Shown: in pieces, positions 25,112 to 34,462 of the stretch
Layout of the letters: each line of letters opens with the position of its first letter
Numbering within the stretch: the stretch's first letter is position 1
Assembly: GCA_964215915.1 (NCBI GenBank)
Contig: CAXPEB010000039.1
Span: forward strand, 10,310 to 74,309
Origin: UBA8524 sp964215915
GTDB lineage: Bacteria; Bacteroidota; Bacteroidia; UBA8524
Length of the DNA stretch: 64,000 nt
Direction: 5' to 3'
The notes under the pieces: model-generated
What the model was told of the DNA's origin: nothing
Seen by the model: only the letters and a program-made list of their open reading frames with translations
The model's database searches: none
Position numbers and translations under genes: made by a program

Positions 25112-26247
25112 CCGATAGCCTGCTTGAGGTCTTCGATCAGGTCATCGGCGTCTTCGATCCCCACACTCAGGCGGATAAGGGCATCGCTGAGACCGGCTTT
25201 CATCCGTTCTTCGCGGGGTATGGAGGCATGGGTCATGGATGCCGGATGACCCAGCAGGCTTTCCACGCCACCGAGGGATTCGGCGCAGGCGAAAAGTTTG
25301 GTGGACCCTGCCAGTTTCATCGCAGATTCCACGGTACCTTCCTTCAGCTCAAAAGAGATCATACCACCGAAATCACGCATTTGTTTTTTGGCTACGGCAT
25401 GATTGGGATGGTCTTCAAAGCCCGGCCAGAAGACCTTGGCCACCTTGGGGTGATTGCGCAGCCAATGGGCGATTTTCGCGCCGTTCTCACTGTGGCGCTG
25501 CATCCGGATATGCAGGGTTTTGATTCCGCGCAGTACCAGGAAACAATCCATCGGGCCCGGGGTAGCTCCGGAAGCATTCTGAATAAACTCGAGCCGCTCT
25601 TTCAGCTCTTCATCATTAACCACCAAGGCTCCCATCACCACGTCGGAGTGGCCTGCGATGTATTTGGTGATGGAATGCATGACCAGATCGGCCCCGAGAT
25701 CCATCGGGTTCTGCAAGTAGGGGGAGGCAAAGGTGTTGTCCACGCCAAGCAGCAGGTTGTGTTTCCGGGCTATGGCCGACAGGGATTCGATATCGAGTAT
25801 TTTCAGGGTAGGATTGGTAGGCGTTTCCGCCCAGATCATTTTGGTATCGGGACCAATGGCAGCTTCCACTTCTTCCGGCCTGGTCATATCCACAAAGCGG
25901 AATTTCAGTCCGAAAGGTTCGTATATCTTCGTGAAGATACGGAAGGTACCCCCGTACAGGTCATTGGTCGATACGATTTCATCTCCCGGTTTGAAAAGCT
26001 TACACACGGCATCAATGGCGCCGAGGCCGGTGGCATAACAAAGCCCGTATTTTCCATTCTCCAGTGCTGCCAGCTGATCCTGCAGCTGGGTACGGGTGGG
26101 GTTATGCGTACGGCTGTACTCATATCCCTTGTGTTTACCCGGAGCGGATTGCACATAGGTGGAGGTCTGGTAGATTGGAGTCATGATGGCACCGGTTTCC
26201 GGATCAGGATGTACACCGGCGTGTAAGGCTTTTGTTCCGAATTTCAT
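25108..26247 (-). CDS. metB: cystathionine gamma-synthase/gamma-lyase family enzyme
   Basis: A 379-residue PLP enzyme of sulfur amino acid metabolism. The cofactor lysine is K195 in SITKYIAGHSD, preceded by the PLP-ring Asp in LLLGVDNTFASPYLQNP. YEYSRTHNPTR (phosphate-binding Tyr and Arg of the partner subunit) and SLGGVESLLGHPASMTHASIP are also diagnostic. Synthase (methionine route) and lyase (reverse transsulfuration) cannot be separated by eye, so the symbol is tentative. It is first in a three-gene overlapping unit with the prsW-like and TIGR02757 genes. Confidence 0.9.
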   Translation of the reverse strand: MKFGTKALHAGVHPDPETGAIMTPIYQTSTYVQSAPGKHKGYEYSRTHNPTRTQLQDQLAALENGKYGLCYATGLGAIDAVCKLFKPGDEIVSTNDLYGGTFRIFTKIYEPFGLKFRFVDMTRPEEVEAAIGPDTKMIWAETPTNPTLKILDIESLSAIARKHNLLLGVDNTFASPYLQNPMDLGADLVMHSITKYIAGHSDVVMGALVVNDEELKERLEFIQNASGATPGPMDCFLVLRGIKTLHIRMQRHSENGAKIAHWLRNHPKVAKVFWPGFEDHPNHAVAKKQMRDFGGMISFELKEGTVESAMKLAGSTKLFACAESLGGVESLLGHPASMTHASIPREERMKAGLSDALIRLSVGIEDADDLIEDLKQAIG

Positions 26248-26486
26248 GGTGCGAAGATAAGACCGGGGAAAGGAGTCAGGAAATTAACAAATGAAAGAAT
26301 AAGCGGAATAAGCTATGCGGCAGGCAGGAGGAGAAGTTTTCCTTGGCTGCCAAAGAAGTTATCCATTGAATGAGATTAGAAGTTTATGCCATTAGCTGAC
26401 TCTACTGTCCCCTACTAATTATTGAAGTATGCATTAGGATAACAAATGTCCTCGTTTCCATGCTTTAATTAAGGGGGTATCAAACC

Positions 26487-27218
26487 ATGTCCAAGACACT
26501 TCTCATCCTCACTCTGTTTATACTCCCTTCCGGTCTTACGGCCCAGCTTCTGGAATTCTCCTATACCTGGTTGAAACATCCTGACCCGGAGCGGGGAAAT
26601 TTTGATCACGCTTACTTCCATACAACTTCTATATCAAGCCAGGAACAAACACTCCGCTTTATCTCTTTTCCCGGAAAGGGCCGGGTAGATTCCGGCAAAG
26701 TCTTATCCTCATACATCAGCCTTAGGACAGGCCATAACTCGCTATCCTATAACATTGATCAAATTGGATACAATCTGGAGAACCAATTCGATTTCACAGA
26801 GAAACCAACTCAATTGTCACATCGAATTCATCAGGAAAGTGTGGTACTAACCCCGGGCTTTGGCGTATTGTTCCAAAACCACCCTTCTCTTTCTCTTTCA
26901 ACCGGTTTTACCCTGGTCATTCGCTTGCCAACAGCCAATTACTCAGTGGGCCAGGGAAATGTTCCCGGATATGATCACATATTCTCAAAAGTTAATGTTA
27001 GCGGCTCAGGCAGCATTTATCCTGAAATACGAACCCGGTTAATTTATGCGCTTTTGAAACATCACAAGATTGCATTAAGCGGTTCGGTTTTTTTATTCCA
27101 CCGCCCGATCCAAACTTCTCAAATTATGCAAACAGTTAACCGGGTAACCTACTTCTACCAAGTTCAGGTAGAAAGTCCGACATATGGGTTTCATCTCTCC
27201 TATCTATATCAGTTCTAA
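26487..27218 (+). CDS. secreted or outer membrane beta-rich protein of unknown function
   Basis: A 243-residue protein with a signal peptide (about residues 1-19, FILPSGLTAQ). The mature part has alternating strand patterns (HRIHQESVVLTPGFGVLF, LSLSTGFTLVIRL, KIALSGSVFLF) and ends in an aromatic strand (TYGFHLSYLYQF), as in small outer membrane barrels. No family recognised. The next gene starts one base after its stop, so the pair is one unit. Both are more AT-rich by eye than the metB unit beside them. Confidence 0.65.
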   Translation: MSKTLLILTLFILPSGLTAQLLEFSYTWLKHPDPERGNFDHAYFHTTSISSQEQTLRFISFPGKGRVDSGKVLSSYISLRTGHNSLSYNIDQIGYNLENQFDFTEKPTQLSHRIHQESVVLTPGFGVLFQNHPSLSLSTGFTLVIRLPTANYSVGQGNVPGYDHIFSKVNVSGSGSIYPEIRTRLIYALLKHHKIALSGSVFLFHRPIQTSQIMQTVNRVTYFYQVQVESPTYGFHLSYLYQF

Positions 27219-27219
27219 T

Positions 27220-27894
27220 ATGTCTCTTCAGACCCGAATATTTGTCATTCTTTTGATCCTTCTTACTGCCTGTGATAAGGGGGATCAAAGGGAATTTGAC
27301 TATCGGACACAAGTAGATTCTATTCAAGAGCTACGTCCATTTTTTGATTTATCACGTGATAGCATCATGCGTTTTGAGGTGTCCGATGCTCTGAATGGAA
27401 GAATAATCGGGTTAGAAGGCTGGGTTTATATGAAAGATACCGCAGTGGTTAACCAGACTTTTGCCAAATATATGATAACACGGCTGTACTCCGGAGATAG
27501 CAGTGTCAGGCAAATTTTAATCAAGACAGCCCCTTCGGCAATAATTATATCGGAAAATTCCTATCCATTTCCAATAGCTGATATTCCGTTTTCTACGGGA
27601 TACTCCGGGAAGGATACCGTAATAGAAAAATATTCTCCCAATTGGCAAAATGCCCGTCGTTATCGTATCCATGCTCCATCACAGTTTGAGTTCATCGGAG
27701 ATGCCTTTTATGAAACAATTAGGGCAGGTATTGATTCGCTCCCTCCCGGGGGCACGATGGAACCTTATCAAACCCGCTATCAGGATTTATATTTTGCAAA
27801 ACACCTTGGCCTAATTCGGATTGAAGACAGGTTAAAAGAACTGGATATCTCTGAACGAGACTTAACCTATCTTATCAAAACGAGGATCAATTGA
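27220..27894 (+). CDS. lipoprotein of unknown function
   Basis: 224 residues from the ATG at 27220 (MSLQTRIFVILLILLTAC); the lipidated Cys is at residue 18. A longer frame starts at 27184 inside the previous gene and is less likely. The mature part is mixed alpha/beta, with DSIQELRPFFDLSRDSIMRFEV, an acidic middle, and a helical C-terminus (LIRIEDRLKELDISERDLTYLIKTRI). No domain recognised. It follows the barrel-like gene by one base, which suggests a periplasmic or outer membrane partner of that protein. A terminator hairpin for the opposite strand follows at 27917. Confidence 0.7.
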   Translation: MSLQTRIFVILLILLTACDKGDQREFDYRTQVDSIQELRPFFDLSRDSIMRFEVSDALNGRIIGLEGWVYMKDTAVVNQTFAKYMITRLYSGDSSVRQILIKTAPSAIIISENSYPFPIADIPFSTGYSGKDTVIEKYSPNWQNARRYRIHAPSQFEFIGDAFYETIRAGIDSLPPGGTMEPYQTRYQDLYFAKHLGLIRIEDRLKELDISERDLTYLIKTRIN

Positions 27895-27916
27895 CATTTC
27901 TCTTCATCAACCCAAC

Positions 27917-27940
27917 AAAAAAGAGCGGCCGAAGCCGCTC
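27917..27940 (-). terminator. Rho-independent terminator with UUCG tetraloop
   Basis: On the minus strand GAGCGGC-TTCG-GCCGCTC is followed by TTTTTT. It ends the giant gene at 27979-34050 and, read on the plus strand, may also help stop the convergent lipoprotein unit. Confidence 0.88.
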
Positions 27941-27978
27941 CTTTCACTTAGAAACCAAATTAATAGTTTGTTCACGGG

Positions 27979-30900
27979 CTACCGAACGATCAGCCTGGCA
28001 GATGTCTGCAGGCCTCCCGCTTCAACCTTCACCAGGTAAATTCCCGGCTTCCATCCGTTCAGGTTCACAACTCCTGACTCGGAGAGAAGTCCGCTGTGTA
28101 CCTGCCGGCCCCGGGCATCATAAATGGTAACCGTTGCATTTGCTGTTGTTCCGCCCAGGTCAATTTTCACCTGATCACTGGCGGGGTTCGGGTAAAGGCT
28201 GAATGATGCGTCTCCGGCTTCCCGTACACCGGTTCCCGGATCTACAAACACCACTTTCTGTGTTTGTTTGGCACAGCCTTTCGCTTCATCGCCGTTCCAT
28301 ACTTTCAATTCAATGGTCTTCAAACCGCTGGTATTCCATACCACGTTATGCGGTCCCTGACCGGTGGCCGTCTGCGGGGTTGCTCCCGCACCGAAATCCC
28401 AGGAATAGTTATCGGCTGCCGCATCGGTCATGATGGTCGCGTTCTGCGCTCCGTTAATTCCGCCGGGAGTAATGATACTGAAATCCGCAGGGATGGCATT
28501 CACGCTTACCGGGAAGCTGACCCTGGCACTGTGACAAGCTCCGTTGTATGCACTGGCATAGTAAACACCCGAAGCAAAAAGGAGCGGAGTCGTATAGCTG
28601 TCGCCGGTATCCAGCATGGCTTGTGTTCCGGAAGAACTGTACCAGTATACCGTAGTGCCTGTGGAAGCAGTAGTGGTCAGTACAGCGCTTTCTCCTTCGC
28701 AGATTTCTGCGTTCATTGCAGCAGGTGCAGCAGGTTGCGCTTCCACCTGAACTTCCATCTTCACCTTACGGCTCACACAACCTTTGCTGTTCAGCGATTG
28801 TGCATAGAATGCGGTATCGGAGTACAGGGTGTCCGTAACGAACCCTGCTCCCTGGTAAATGGGGTTAGTCGACGTAAGATCGGCGTACCACAGCACATCG
28901 TTTGACTGGCTTAGGTTCCAGGAAACCTGCAGGCCACCGCATATGGATTCGGTCAGTGAAATCGGGGCGACAACCGAATCGTACGTCTGCACTTCTATCC
29001 GCGACAAAACGCTGTAACAGGCGTTAACCGCTTCTCTGACAAAGAAGAAGGTGTCGTTGGTCAGCGCCGTACTGCTGAAGCTGGTTCCACTGGCCAGCAA
29101 TGTTGTTCCGTTAGCATCGGCAAACCACTCGTAGCTGCCACCTGCCGGGGCATTGAGATCTACCGAAGTATTGTAGCACACTTCCGTACTTCCGGAAACC
29201 GAAGGTTGTGCCGGAATAGCATTGACCGTTACCGGGTAAGCCACACGCGGGCTTACGCAACCGTTCTTTTGTACTTCCACATAAAATACGGTATCAACAG
29301 GAAGAACTCCCATGATCACACTGTCAGCCGTGGCAAAGGGCATCGGGTCATTGGCCCGGACAAACCAGTTCAGGTCTCCGTTTCCAGTTGCCCGGAGGGT
29401 TACGTTATCTCCCACACATACGGTATTGGCAACAAAAGCTGCAGCGGCCGGTGTGGTACAGGTAGAGTCTACGCCAATACTCAACACCGAATAGTTTTTG
29501 AGAATATCCGAGCCAATTTCGGTTGCCGTAGCATTTCTGCCCAGAGGGCCTTCACTCACCCAGGAAGCTCCGTTCCAGGCTGCTACACGAATATCTTGTA
29601 GCGGGTAACCGCTAACTCCCGAATTCGCGGTATAGGCGATTCTTACGCTGCCGCTTTCGGCATCAATCAACCAGTATTCCTGCGAAAGGATGCTCATCAG
29701 ACCGGAAGAAAGGCTGCCGGTGGAATAACCGGCATTATCCGGATTTTCGGCGCGGTATTCCAGGCTGACATAACCCGGATTTGCTGCCTGATTCAGGAAG
29801 GATACCGGGGCAAAGTCATTGCCGTCTCCGACAGGAAATTCTGCGGAATCTCCGGAAAGCAGGTATATGGATAGGTTGCCATCAATAAACCGTGAAGAGG
29901 AAGCATTATGGATCTCTGCATTTTGGGTAATGAACAGGGTCTCTCCGGAAACCACTTCAACCTTACCGGCAACAAGTTCCAGACTGTCATTCACCTCCAG
30001 GCTGCTTTCCAGTGTCAGTCCTGCTGTATTGTCTACGGTCAGGGTAGCGCAGACACCGGAAGGAATCTGACCGCTTTGCTGAGCTGTATTGCCATTGAAG
30101 ACAAAATGGGTTCCGCCATTGTAGTTCTTGGGTCCGGTGGTATTGAAGCTACCGTCGAGTCCGGCGGTATGAGCTGAAATCACACGACTTCCGGTATAGG
30201 TGGATATTGGGGCATTCCCCAGGATTTCATGGTCTGCAGCATCCCAGGTTCCGCGAATCTCTACTTGTCCGTTTGCCGTAGCCTGTATAGCATGATCCAT
30301 CTGCAACTCCGCATCGGCTGTAGCGGCAATCACAAATGCCGCATCATCGTTCAACACGATCGCTCCGTTGCCGGTCAGGAAAGAGTTTTGTCCGGTCAGA
30401 CGGATCTCCCCTTCTCCCCGGGCTACCAAAACACCATCTCCGCGGATTCCGTCACGAACGGCAACCACAGCCTGTTTGGTCGTTTTGAGGGTATCTCCGG
30501 TTTCTACTTCCAGTATCCCGTTGATATTCAACCAGGCTGCCGGATTGGATTGTTTACCCGGGAAAGAAACTACGTCTTTGATTACAAATACCGGGATCTC
30601 CGATTGACTTGCATTCGGAAACATCACCCCGTCGCCAAGTGTGCCGGGAAGGCCGGTGTTATGGATATAATACGCACCCGAATCGAAAAAGATTTTTTGG
30701 TTTCCAGCCCAGCGGCTTGCATTTCCGAAGGAAGCCAGTTCGATGCTACCACCGGTTTCCACTTCAACCCTTCCGTTTCCTACGATCCGTATACCTCCGA
30801 GGGACAGATCGTTGTTATGAAGAAGGGCTCCTTCTATCACGAGGTCGGTGCCGATGGCGTCGTTTACAACCAGTTTTTGTTTCGGTACCTCGGGAGTTAC

Positions 30901-33900
30901 CAGCAAGGCGCCGGTCTCTATAATCGTCTCATCAAGTGTGTTTTCAGTTTGCGTGGTGCCATCCATATACACCGTATCTCCGGTACGGATGGTAATCTGC
31001 CCGTGTTTGTCAAAATTAGGTGCCACGGAAGCAGGGGTCCAGCTGCCTCCATAATTCTCTGACCATTCCCAGATCAGCGTATCCGACCAATTCCCGGTTG
31101 CCACACTGCGGTACCATACCGGGTCAAGTACCTGGAAAATATCGCTGACTATGGTATCCAACTGACCACTGTAGGCAGTGAGGGTGACATTGTTGGATAC
31201 AGTTGTGAAAAGCAGTCTCGGGAAATACGCCTTGCCATCTGTTCCCGTCCCGGAATTCGTAAGCGCTGTTGAAGTGAATGCGGAACCGGTTACGCTCAGG
31301 TTGATCTGGCGTGTTTCCAGGTCGATGTTGTTAAGACTGTCAAGCGCGGCAACTCCAACAAACGGGTTCATGATCGATCCCCTTCTTACATCGGAAGTCT
31401 GTTCTACAAATCCCAGCTTGTGAGCGACCACATCAATCCGGTTTTCGTTATTCAGCGTAGAGCTGATTGCCGCTCCGGCGTCATTGCTCTGAAAGGAAGA
31501 ATAGTCGGGATCAGAAACCGCATCGGAAACCAGAGCCACAACCCTGTCGCCATCTACGGCCGAATCCTTAAAAGTGATCCGCAGGCTGAATTTCACCGAG
31601 TCATTGTCATTGGCCATCAGGCTCAGACCTGTGAACAAGAGCTGATCTTTGTTGCCGATATGGAAAACCGTATCCGTCTCCATCAGGTTGGTGTTCCCCT
31701 GGAAAAGGGCCGCCCTGCGGATCAGGTATCCAGATTCCACATCGAAGGTGAGCGCATTAAGTGCGGTAGGCTCGAAATCCTCATCCTGGATCGGTCCGCC
31801 ATCGCGTAGCCAGAATTCGGCAACCTCCACGGAGTTATTGGCAGTGACTGCCGCATCGTCGTTGTAGAGCAGGTGCAGGATGTCGGACTGCGGACTAAAG
31901 CCCGGATTGATGATGATATCGGAGTGGAGGGAATTGAACACCTCAAATGCATTTGACCGCGCATCATACAAACCTGCTGAATAGGCGATCAATGTATCCG
32001 ACAGGCTGTAAGTATGGAAGCGCAGGGTATCGAATTCGGCAATAGCCTGTGAGGGGGTGTCGCTGCGCGGTGCAGCGATCAGGTTTGAGGCCGAAGTCGT
32101 CAGATAGACAGGACTCACAAAATCCATATCGATCCCGTCAAAAGTATCCAGTGCAATTACACGAACGGTAGTGCCGTATGGAACGCCTACTTCAATGGAA
32201 GAAGGTGGCTGGTTCAGGAATTTCAGCTTGGTGGCCAGTACCTGAATGGGATTTTTTGAAGAATCGCTATGGATATCGAAGCTCATCTTCTGGGAACTGG
32301 TGAGCAATCCTTCCGTGGCAATATCCGCATCATCCACCTGAAAATGAAAGAGGCTGTTATCCGTATGAGAACGTTTCTCCAGTGTTAGGCGAATGGAAAG
32401 CGGACGGTAAGTATCATCGGCAGCAGTTGCGGTAAATCCGGTAAAGGATATCTGGGAACTGCTTACACTTCCGTTGGCAAGGAGTGCACCGGTGCTGTCG
32501 TCAAAAAGCGCGACCTCCTGAATAGCGGTCGACCAGTTACTTACGGTGTTGTAGTTCCCTTTACGAATTGTCAGTGAAGTTATGATCGTAGGCAGATCGT
32601 CGTCATCAGAAAGCGCGTTTCCTCCATCGGCAAGTCTCAGGTTCCATACCTGAACCCCATCGCTGAAAGCATTAACGGCTTCATTCCGGACGCTGGGAAT
32701 AAAACTCGCTTCCCCACCTGCTGTCAGTATGGTGGAGTTGAGAGAAGTAGGCCTTCCCCAGGTACTGTCCGTAGCCGTGGGATAGGGTGAATCTGTTTTG
32801 TAATTGTAGGTGGCTGACTCGCTTCCGTTGAACGAATAAGGGAACAGGGAATAATGGAAACGGGTTCCCTGAAGCAGGTTGTTAACGGTGAGGGTAGTGG
32901 TAGTTTTATCGGTTATGATCCCGATGACCGTGGCATTGCCAAGCGACTGATTTGTTGAATAGCCTGTGGCATCGGAAGGAACACCCGACGGAGGGTCGTA
33001 GGTACGCTGCAGGATCAGGTAGCCATCCGCGTCATTCACCTGTGTCCAGTCCAGCCGAATGCTGTTCTTCGATTGTGTGGTTGCACTAAACGTTATGGGG
33101 AAGGCTGCCGGTTCCGTAGATAAGGTATAAAAGCTGGAGGCGGTGGAGTAATAGTATCCCGCCCCCGACTCTTTGGCAAATGCCCGGTAATAAATCCGGG
33201 TACCCGCCGGGAGACCCGTTACAGCACTGTTGAAGGTACCGGTACCCGTACCGCTTGCCAAGATCTTTGTCGCACCGGCATCACCCACCTCGGGGTTATT
33301 GGAAGTAGACCAGACAAAACCGCGCTCGGCAATGGTTAGTCCGCCATTTGACGCGAGGTTGGCGGAAAAATCTGCAGTACTGCTTCCGATATTGGTTGCT
33401 GAAAGACTATTCAGAACAGGCGCAGCCAATTTGGTGGTACCGAAAAAATAATGGTAGTTGACACTGAACGTTCCGGATGAACCTGAGGCATAATACGCAT
33501 AGATCCGGATCTCAAAAGTGCCTTTGATCTCTTTCAGTTTATTGGAAGGTATGGAAATGGAATGACTCCGGTTACTGGTACTTGTGGTGGAGTACGTATA
33601 GAGGTCGGAGGTGAAATTGTCTTCACTGGAGCGAATCACAAAACTTCTTGGACCCGTACCTGACTTTTTCGTTTCCAGGTAGATATTGGTGATATCCATG
33701 GAATACCCGGCATCCGCAGCGAAACGGATGTAGAAATAATCGCTGGAAGCCGGTGTGGTGGAACTGGTGGTCCAGCCTTTGGCGTTGTAACGGCCGGAAC
33801 CCGCGTTGCCGCTGATTCCGGAACCTCTTCCTATTCCATACCCGGTGATATTCGCACCCAACACATCCCCACTGGTATAGGGGTTGGATGAATAAGGGCT

Positions 33901-34050
33901 GGAACTGCTGATTGCGTTGTAATAGAGGATCTGCGCCTGCAGATCAGGTACACCGAAAAGTCCGGTACCCAACAGTACTACAATCGCCACGAATACCCGG
34001 TAAGGTACCCGCATACTCGTTCGTGTGGCAAATGCCTTTTGGTTTTTCAT
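27979..34050 (-). CDS. giant T9SS type A cargo protein (2023 residues)
   Basis: Signal peptide at about residues 1-40 (ending GVPDLQAQ; a start at residue 13 is possible). Next is an N-terminal beta-sandwich (41-205), then two fibronectin type III-like domains (about 210-305 and 315-425), further beta domains to about 975, and a parallel beta-helix-like stretch of short repeats (about 980-1500) that begins WYRSVATGNWSDTLIWEW. Four Ig-like modules of the C..G..v.L..., W(Y/F), ...FYV type (1530-1860), a PKD-like domain (NYSWDFGAG, about 1883), and a type A sorting domain (LYPNPASDQVKIDLGG to the end) complete it. It is paralogous to the protein at 42281-48268 from the second fibronectin domain on. 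The role is presumably adhesion or a surface layer. A terminator separates it from the operon, and a -7 element lies upstream. Confidence 0.92.
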   Translation of the reverse strand: MKNQKAFATRTSMRVPYRVFVAIVVLLGTGLFGVPDLQAQILYYNAISSSSPYSSNPYTSGDVLGANITGYGIGRGSGISGNAGSGRYNAKGWTTSSTTPASSDYFYIRFAADAGYSMDITNIYLETKKSGTGPRSFVIRSSEDNFTSDLYTYSTTSTSNRSHSISIPSNKLKEIKGTFEIRIYAYYASGSSGTFSVNYHYFFGTTKLAAPVLNSLSATNIGSSTADFSANLASNGGLTIAERGFVWSTSNNPEVGDAGATKILASGTGTGTFNSAVTGLPAGTRIYYRAFAKESGAGYYYSTASSFYTLSTEPAAFPITFSATTQSKNSIRLDWTQVNDADGYLILQRTYDPPSGVPSDATGYSTNQSLGNATVIGIITDKTTTTLTVNNLLQGTRFHYSLFPYSFNGSESATYNYKTDSPYPTATDSTWGRPTSLNSTILTAGGEASFIPSVRNEAVNAFSDGVQVWNLRLADGGNALSDDDDLPTIITSLTIRKGNYNTVSNWSTAIQEVALFDDSTGALLANGSVSSSQISFTGFTATAADDTYRPLSIRLTLEKRSHTDNSLFHFQVDDADIATEGLLTSSQKMSFDIHSDSSKNPIQVLATKLKFLNQPPSSIEVGVPYGTTVRVIALDTFDGIDMDFVSPVYLTTSASNLIAAPRSDTPSQAIAEFDTLRFHTYSLSDTLIAYSAGLYDARSNAFEVFNSLHSDIIINPGFSPQSDILHLLYNDDAAVTANNSVEVAEFWLRDGGPIQDEDFEPTALNALTFDVESGYLIRRAALFQGNTNLMETDTVFHIGNKDQLLFTGLSLMANDNDSVKFSLRITFKDSAVDGDRVVALVSDAVSDPDYSSFQSNDAGAAISSTLNNENRIDVVAHKLGFVEQTSDVRRGSIMNPFVGVAALDSLNNIDLETRQINLSVTGSAFTSTALTNSGTGTDGKAYFPRLLFTTVSNNVTLTAYSGQLDTIVSDIFQVLDPVWYRSVATGNWSDTLIWEWSENYGGSWTPASVAPNFDKHGQITIRTGDTVYMDGTTQTENTLDETIIETGALLVTPEVPKQKLVVNDAIGTDLVIEGALLHNNDLSLGGIRIVGNGRVEVETGGSIELASFGNASRWAGNQKIFFDSGAYYIHNTGLPGTLGDGVMFPNASQSEIPVFVIKDVVSFPGKQSNPAAWLNINGILEVETGDTLKTTKQAVVAVRDGIRGDGVLVARGEGEIRLTGQNSFLTGNGAIVLNDDAAFVIAATADAELQMDHAIQATANGQVEIRGTWDAADHEILGNAPISTYTGSRVISAHTAGLDGSFNTTGPKNYNGGTHFVFNGNTAQQSGQIPSGVCATLTVDNTAGLTLESSLEVNDSLELVAGKVEVVSGETLFITQNAEIHNASSSRFIDGNLSIYLLSGDSAEFPVGDGNDFAPVSFLNQAANPGYVSLEYRAENPDNAGYSTGSLSSGLMSILSQEYWLIDAESGSVRIAYTANSGVSGYPLQDIRVAAWNGASWVSEGPLGRNATATEIGSDILKNYSVLSIGVDSTCTTPAAAAFVANTVCVGDNVTLRATGNGDLNWFVRANDPMPFATADSVIMGVLPVDTVFYVEVQKNGCVSPRVAYPVTVNAIPAQPSVSGSTEVCYNTSVDLNAPAGGSYEWFADANGTTLLASGTSFSSTALTNDTFFFVREAVNACYSVLSRIEVQTYDSVVAPISLTESICGGLQVSWNLSQSNDVLWYADLTSTNPIYQGAGFVTDTLYSDTAFYAQSLNSKGCVSRKVKMEVQVEAQPAAPAAMNAEICEGESAVLTTTASTGTTVYWYSSSGTQAMLDTGDSYTTPLLFASGVYYASAYNGACHSARVSFPVSVNAIPADFSIITPGGINGAQNATIMTDAAADNYSWDFGAGATPQTATGQGPHNVVWNTSGLKTIELKVWNGDEAKGCAKQTQKVVFVDPGTGVREAGDASFSLYPNPASDQVKIDLGGTTANATVTIYDARGRQVHSGLLSESGVVNLNGWKPGIYLVKVEAGGLQTSARLIVR

Positions 34051-34160
34051 TGCATGAAATGCTTTATCCTACAATTGGTTTTTATATCTGACTTCCTGTT
34101 TGGAAATTGGATCGAAGAGAACCTTCTGTAAGGTTCCCAGGACCCCTTACTTCACACCCT

Positions 34161-34168
34161 CAAAGGTA
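34161..34168 (-). promoter_or_regulatory. -7 promoter element of the 2023-residue cargo gene
   Basis: TACCTTTG on the minus strand matches TAnnTTTG exactly, about 110 bases before the ATG at 34050, in the 412-base gap behind the PorP/SprF gene terminator. Confidence 0.4.
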
Positions 34169-34280
34169 GACCGCGAGCCTGCGATACCTGTTACTATTAA
34201 GTTAAGGTGTAAGATGCCGCGGCATTTAGAAACGAAAGGCTTCCCGCTGATTTAAGGGGTCGGTCTTATGCCTGTCATAC

Positions 34281-34326
34281 CCGGCAAAAGCCACCCCCTT
34301 CGAAATGGGGATTGCCTGGCTTCCGG
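34281..34326. other. three-tier hairpin in the gap upstream of the 2023-residue cargo gene
   Basis: CCGG (34281-34284) with CCGG (34323-34326), AAGCC (34288-34292) with GGCTT (34318-34322), and CCCC (34295-34298) with GGGG (34307-34310) make a nested hairpin. It lies between the SprF-operon terminator and the predicted -7 element at 34161. The rest of the 34051-34462 gap shows no gene on either strand. Confidence 0.35.
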
Positions 34327-34407
34327 ATAAATTAATGTTCCATTGATATTCCGTTAACGCTCCTGTGTCTTTTTCATAACAGAAAACAAACAATACCCCT
34401 TGGAGAA

Positions 34408-34439
34408 AGAAAAAAGCGACACCTCAAGAGGTGCCGCTT
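34408..34439 (-). terminator. Rho-independent terminator of the giant cargo operon
   Basis: AAGCG-CACCTC pairs with GAGGTG-CGCTT (one A-C mismatch) around an AA loop, and on the minus strand a TTTTTTC run follows. It lies 24 bases after the PorP/SprF stop. Confidence 0.85.
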
Positions 34440-34462
34440 CGCTTATCGAAACAGAAAACTGC

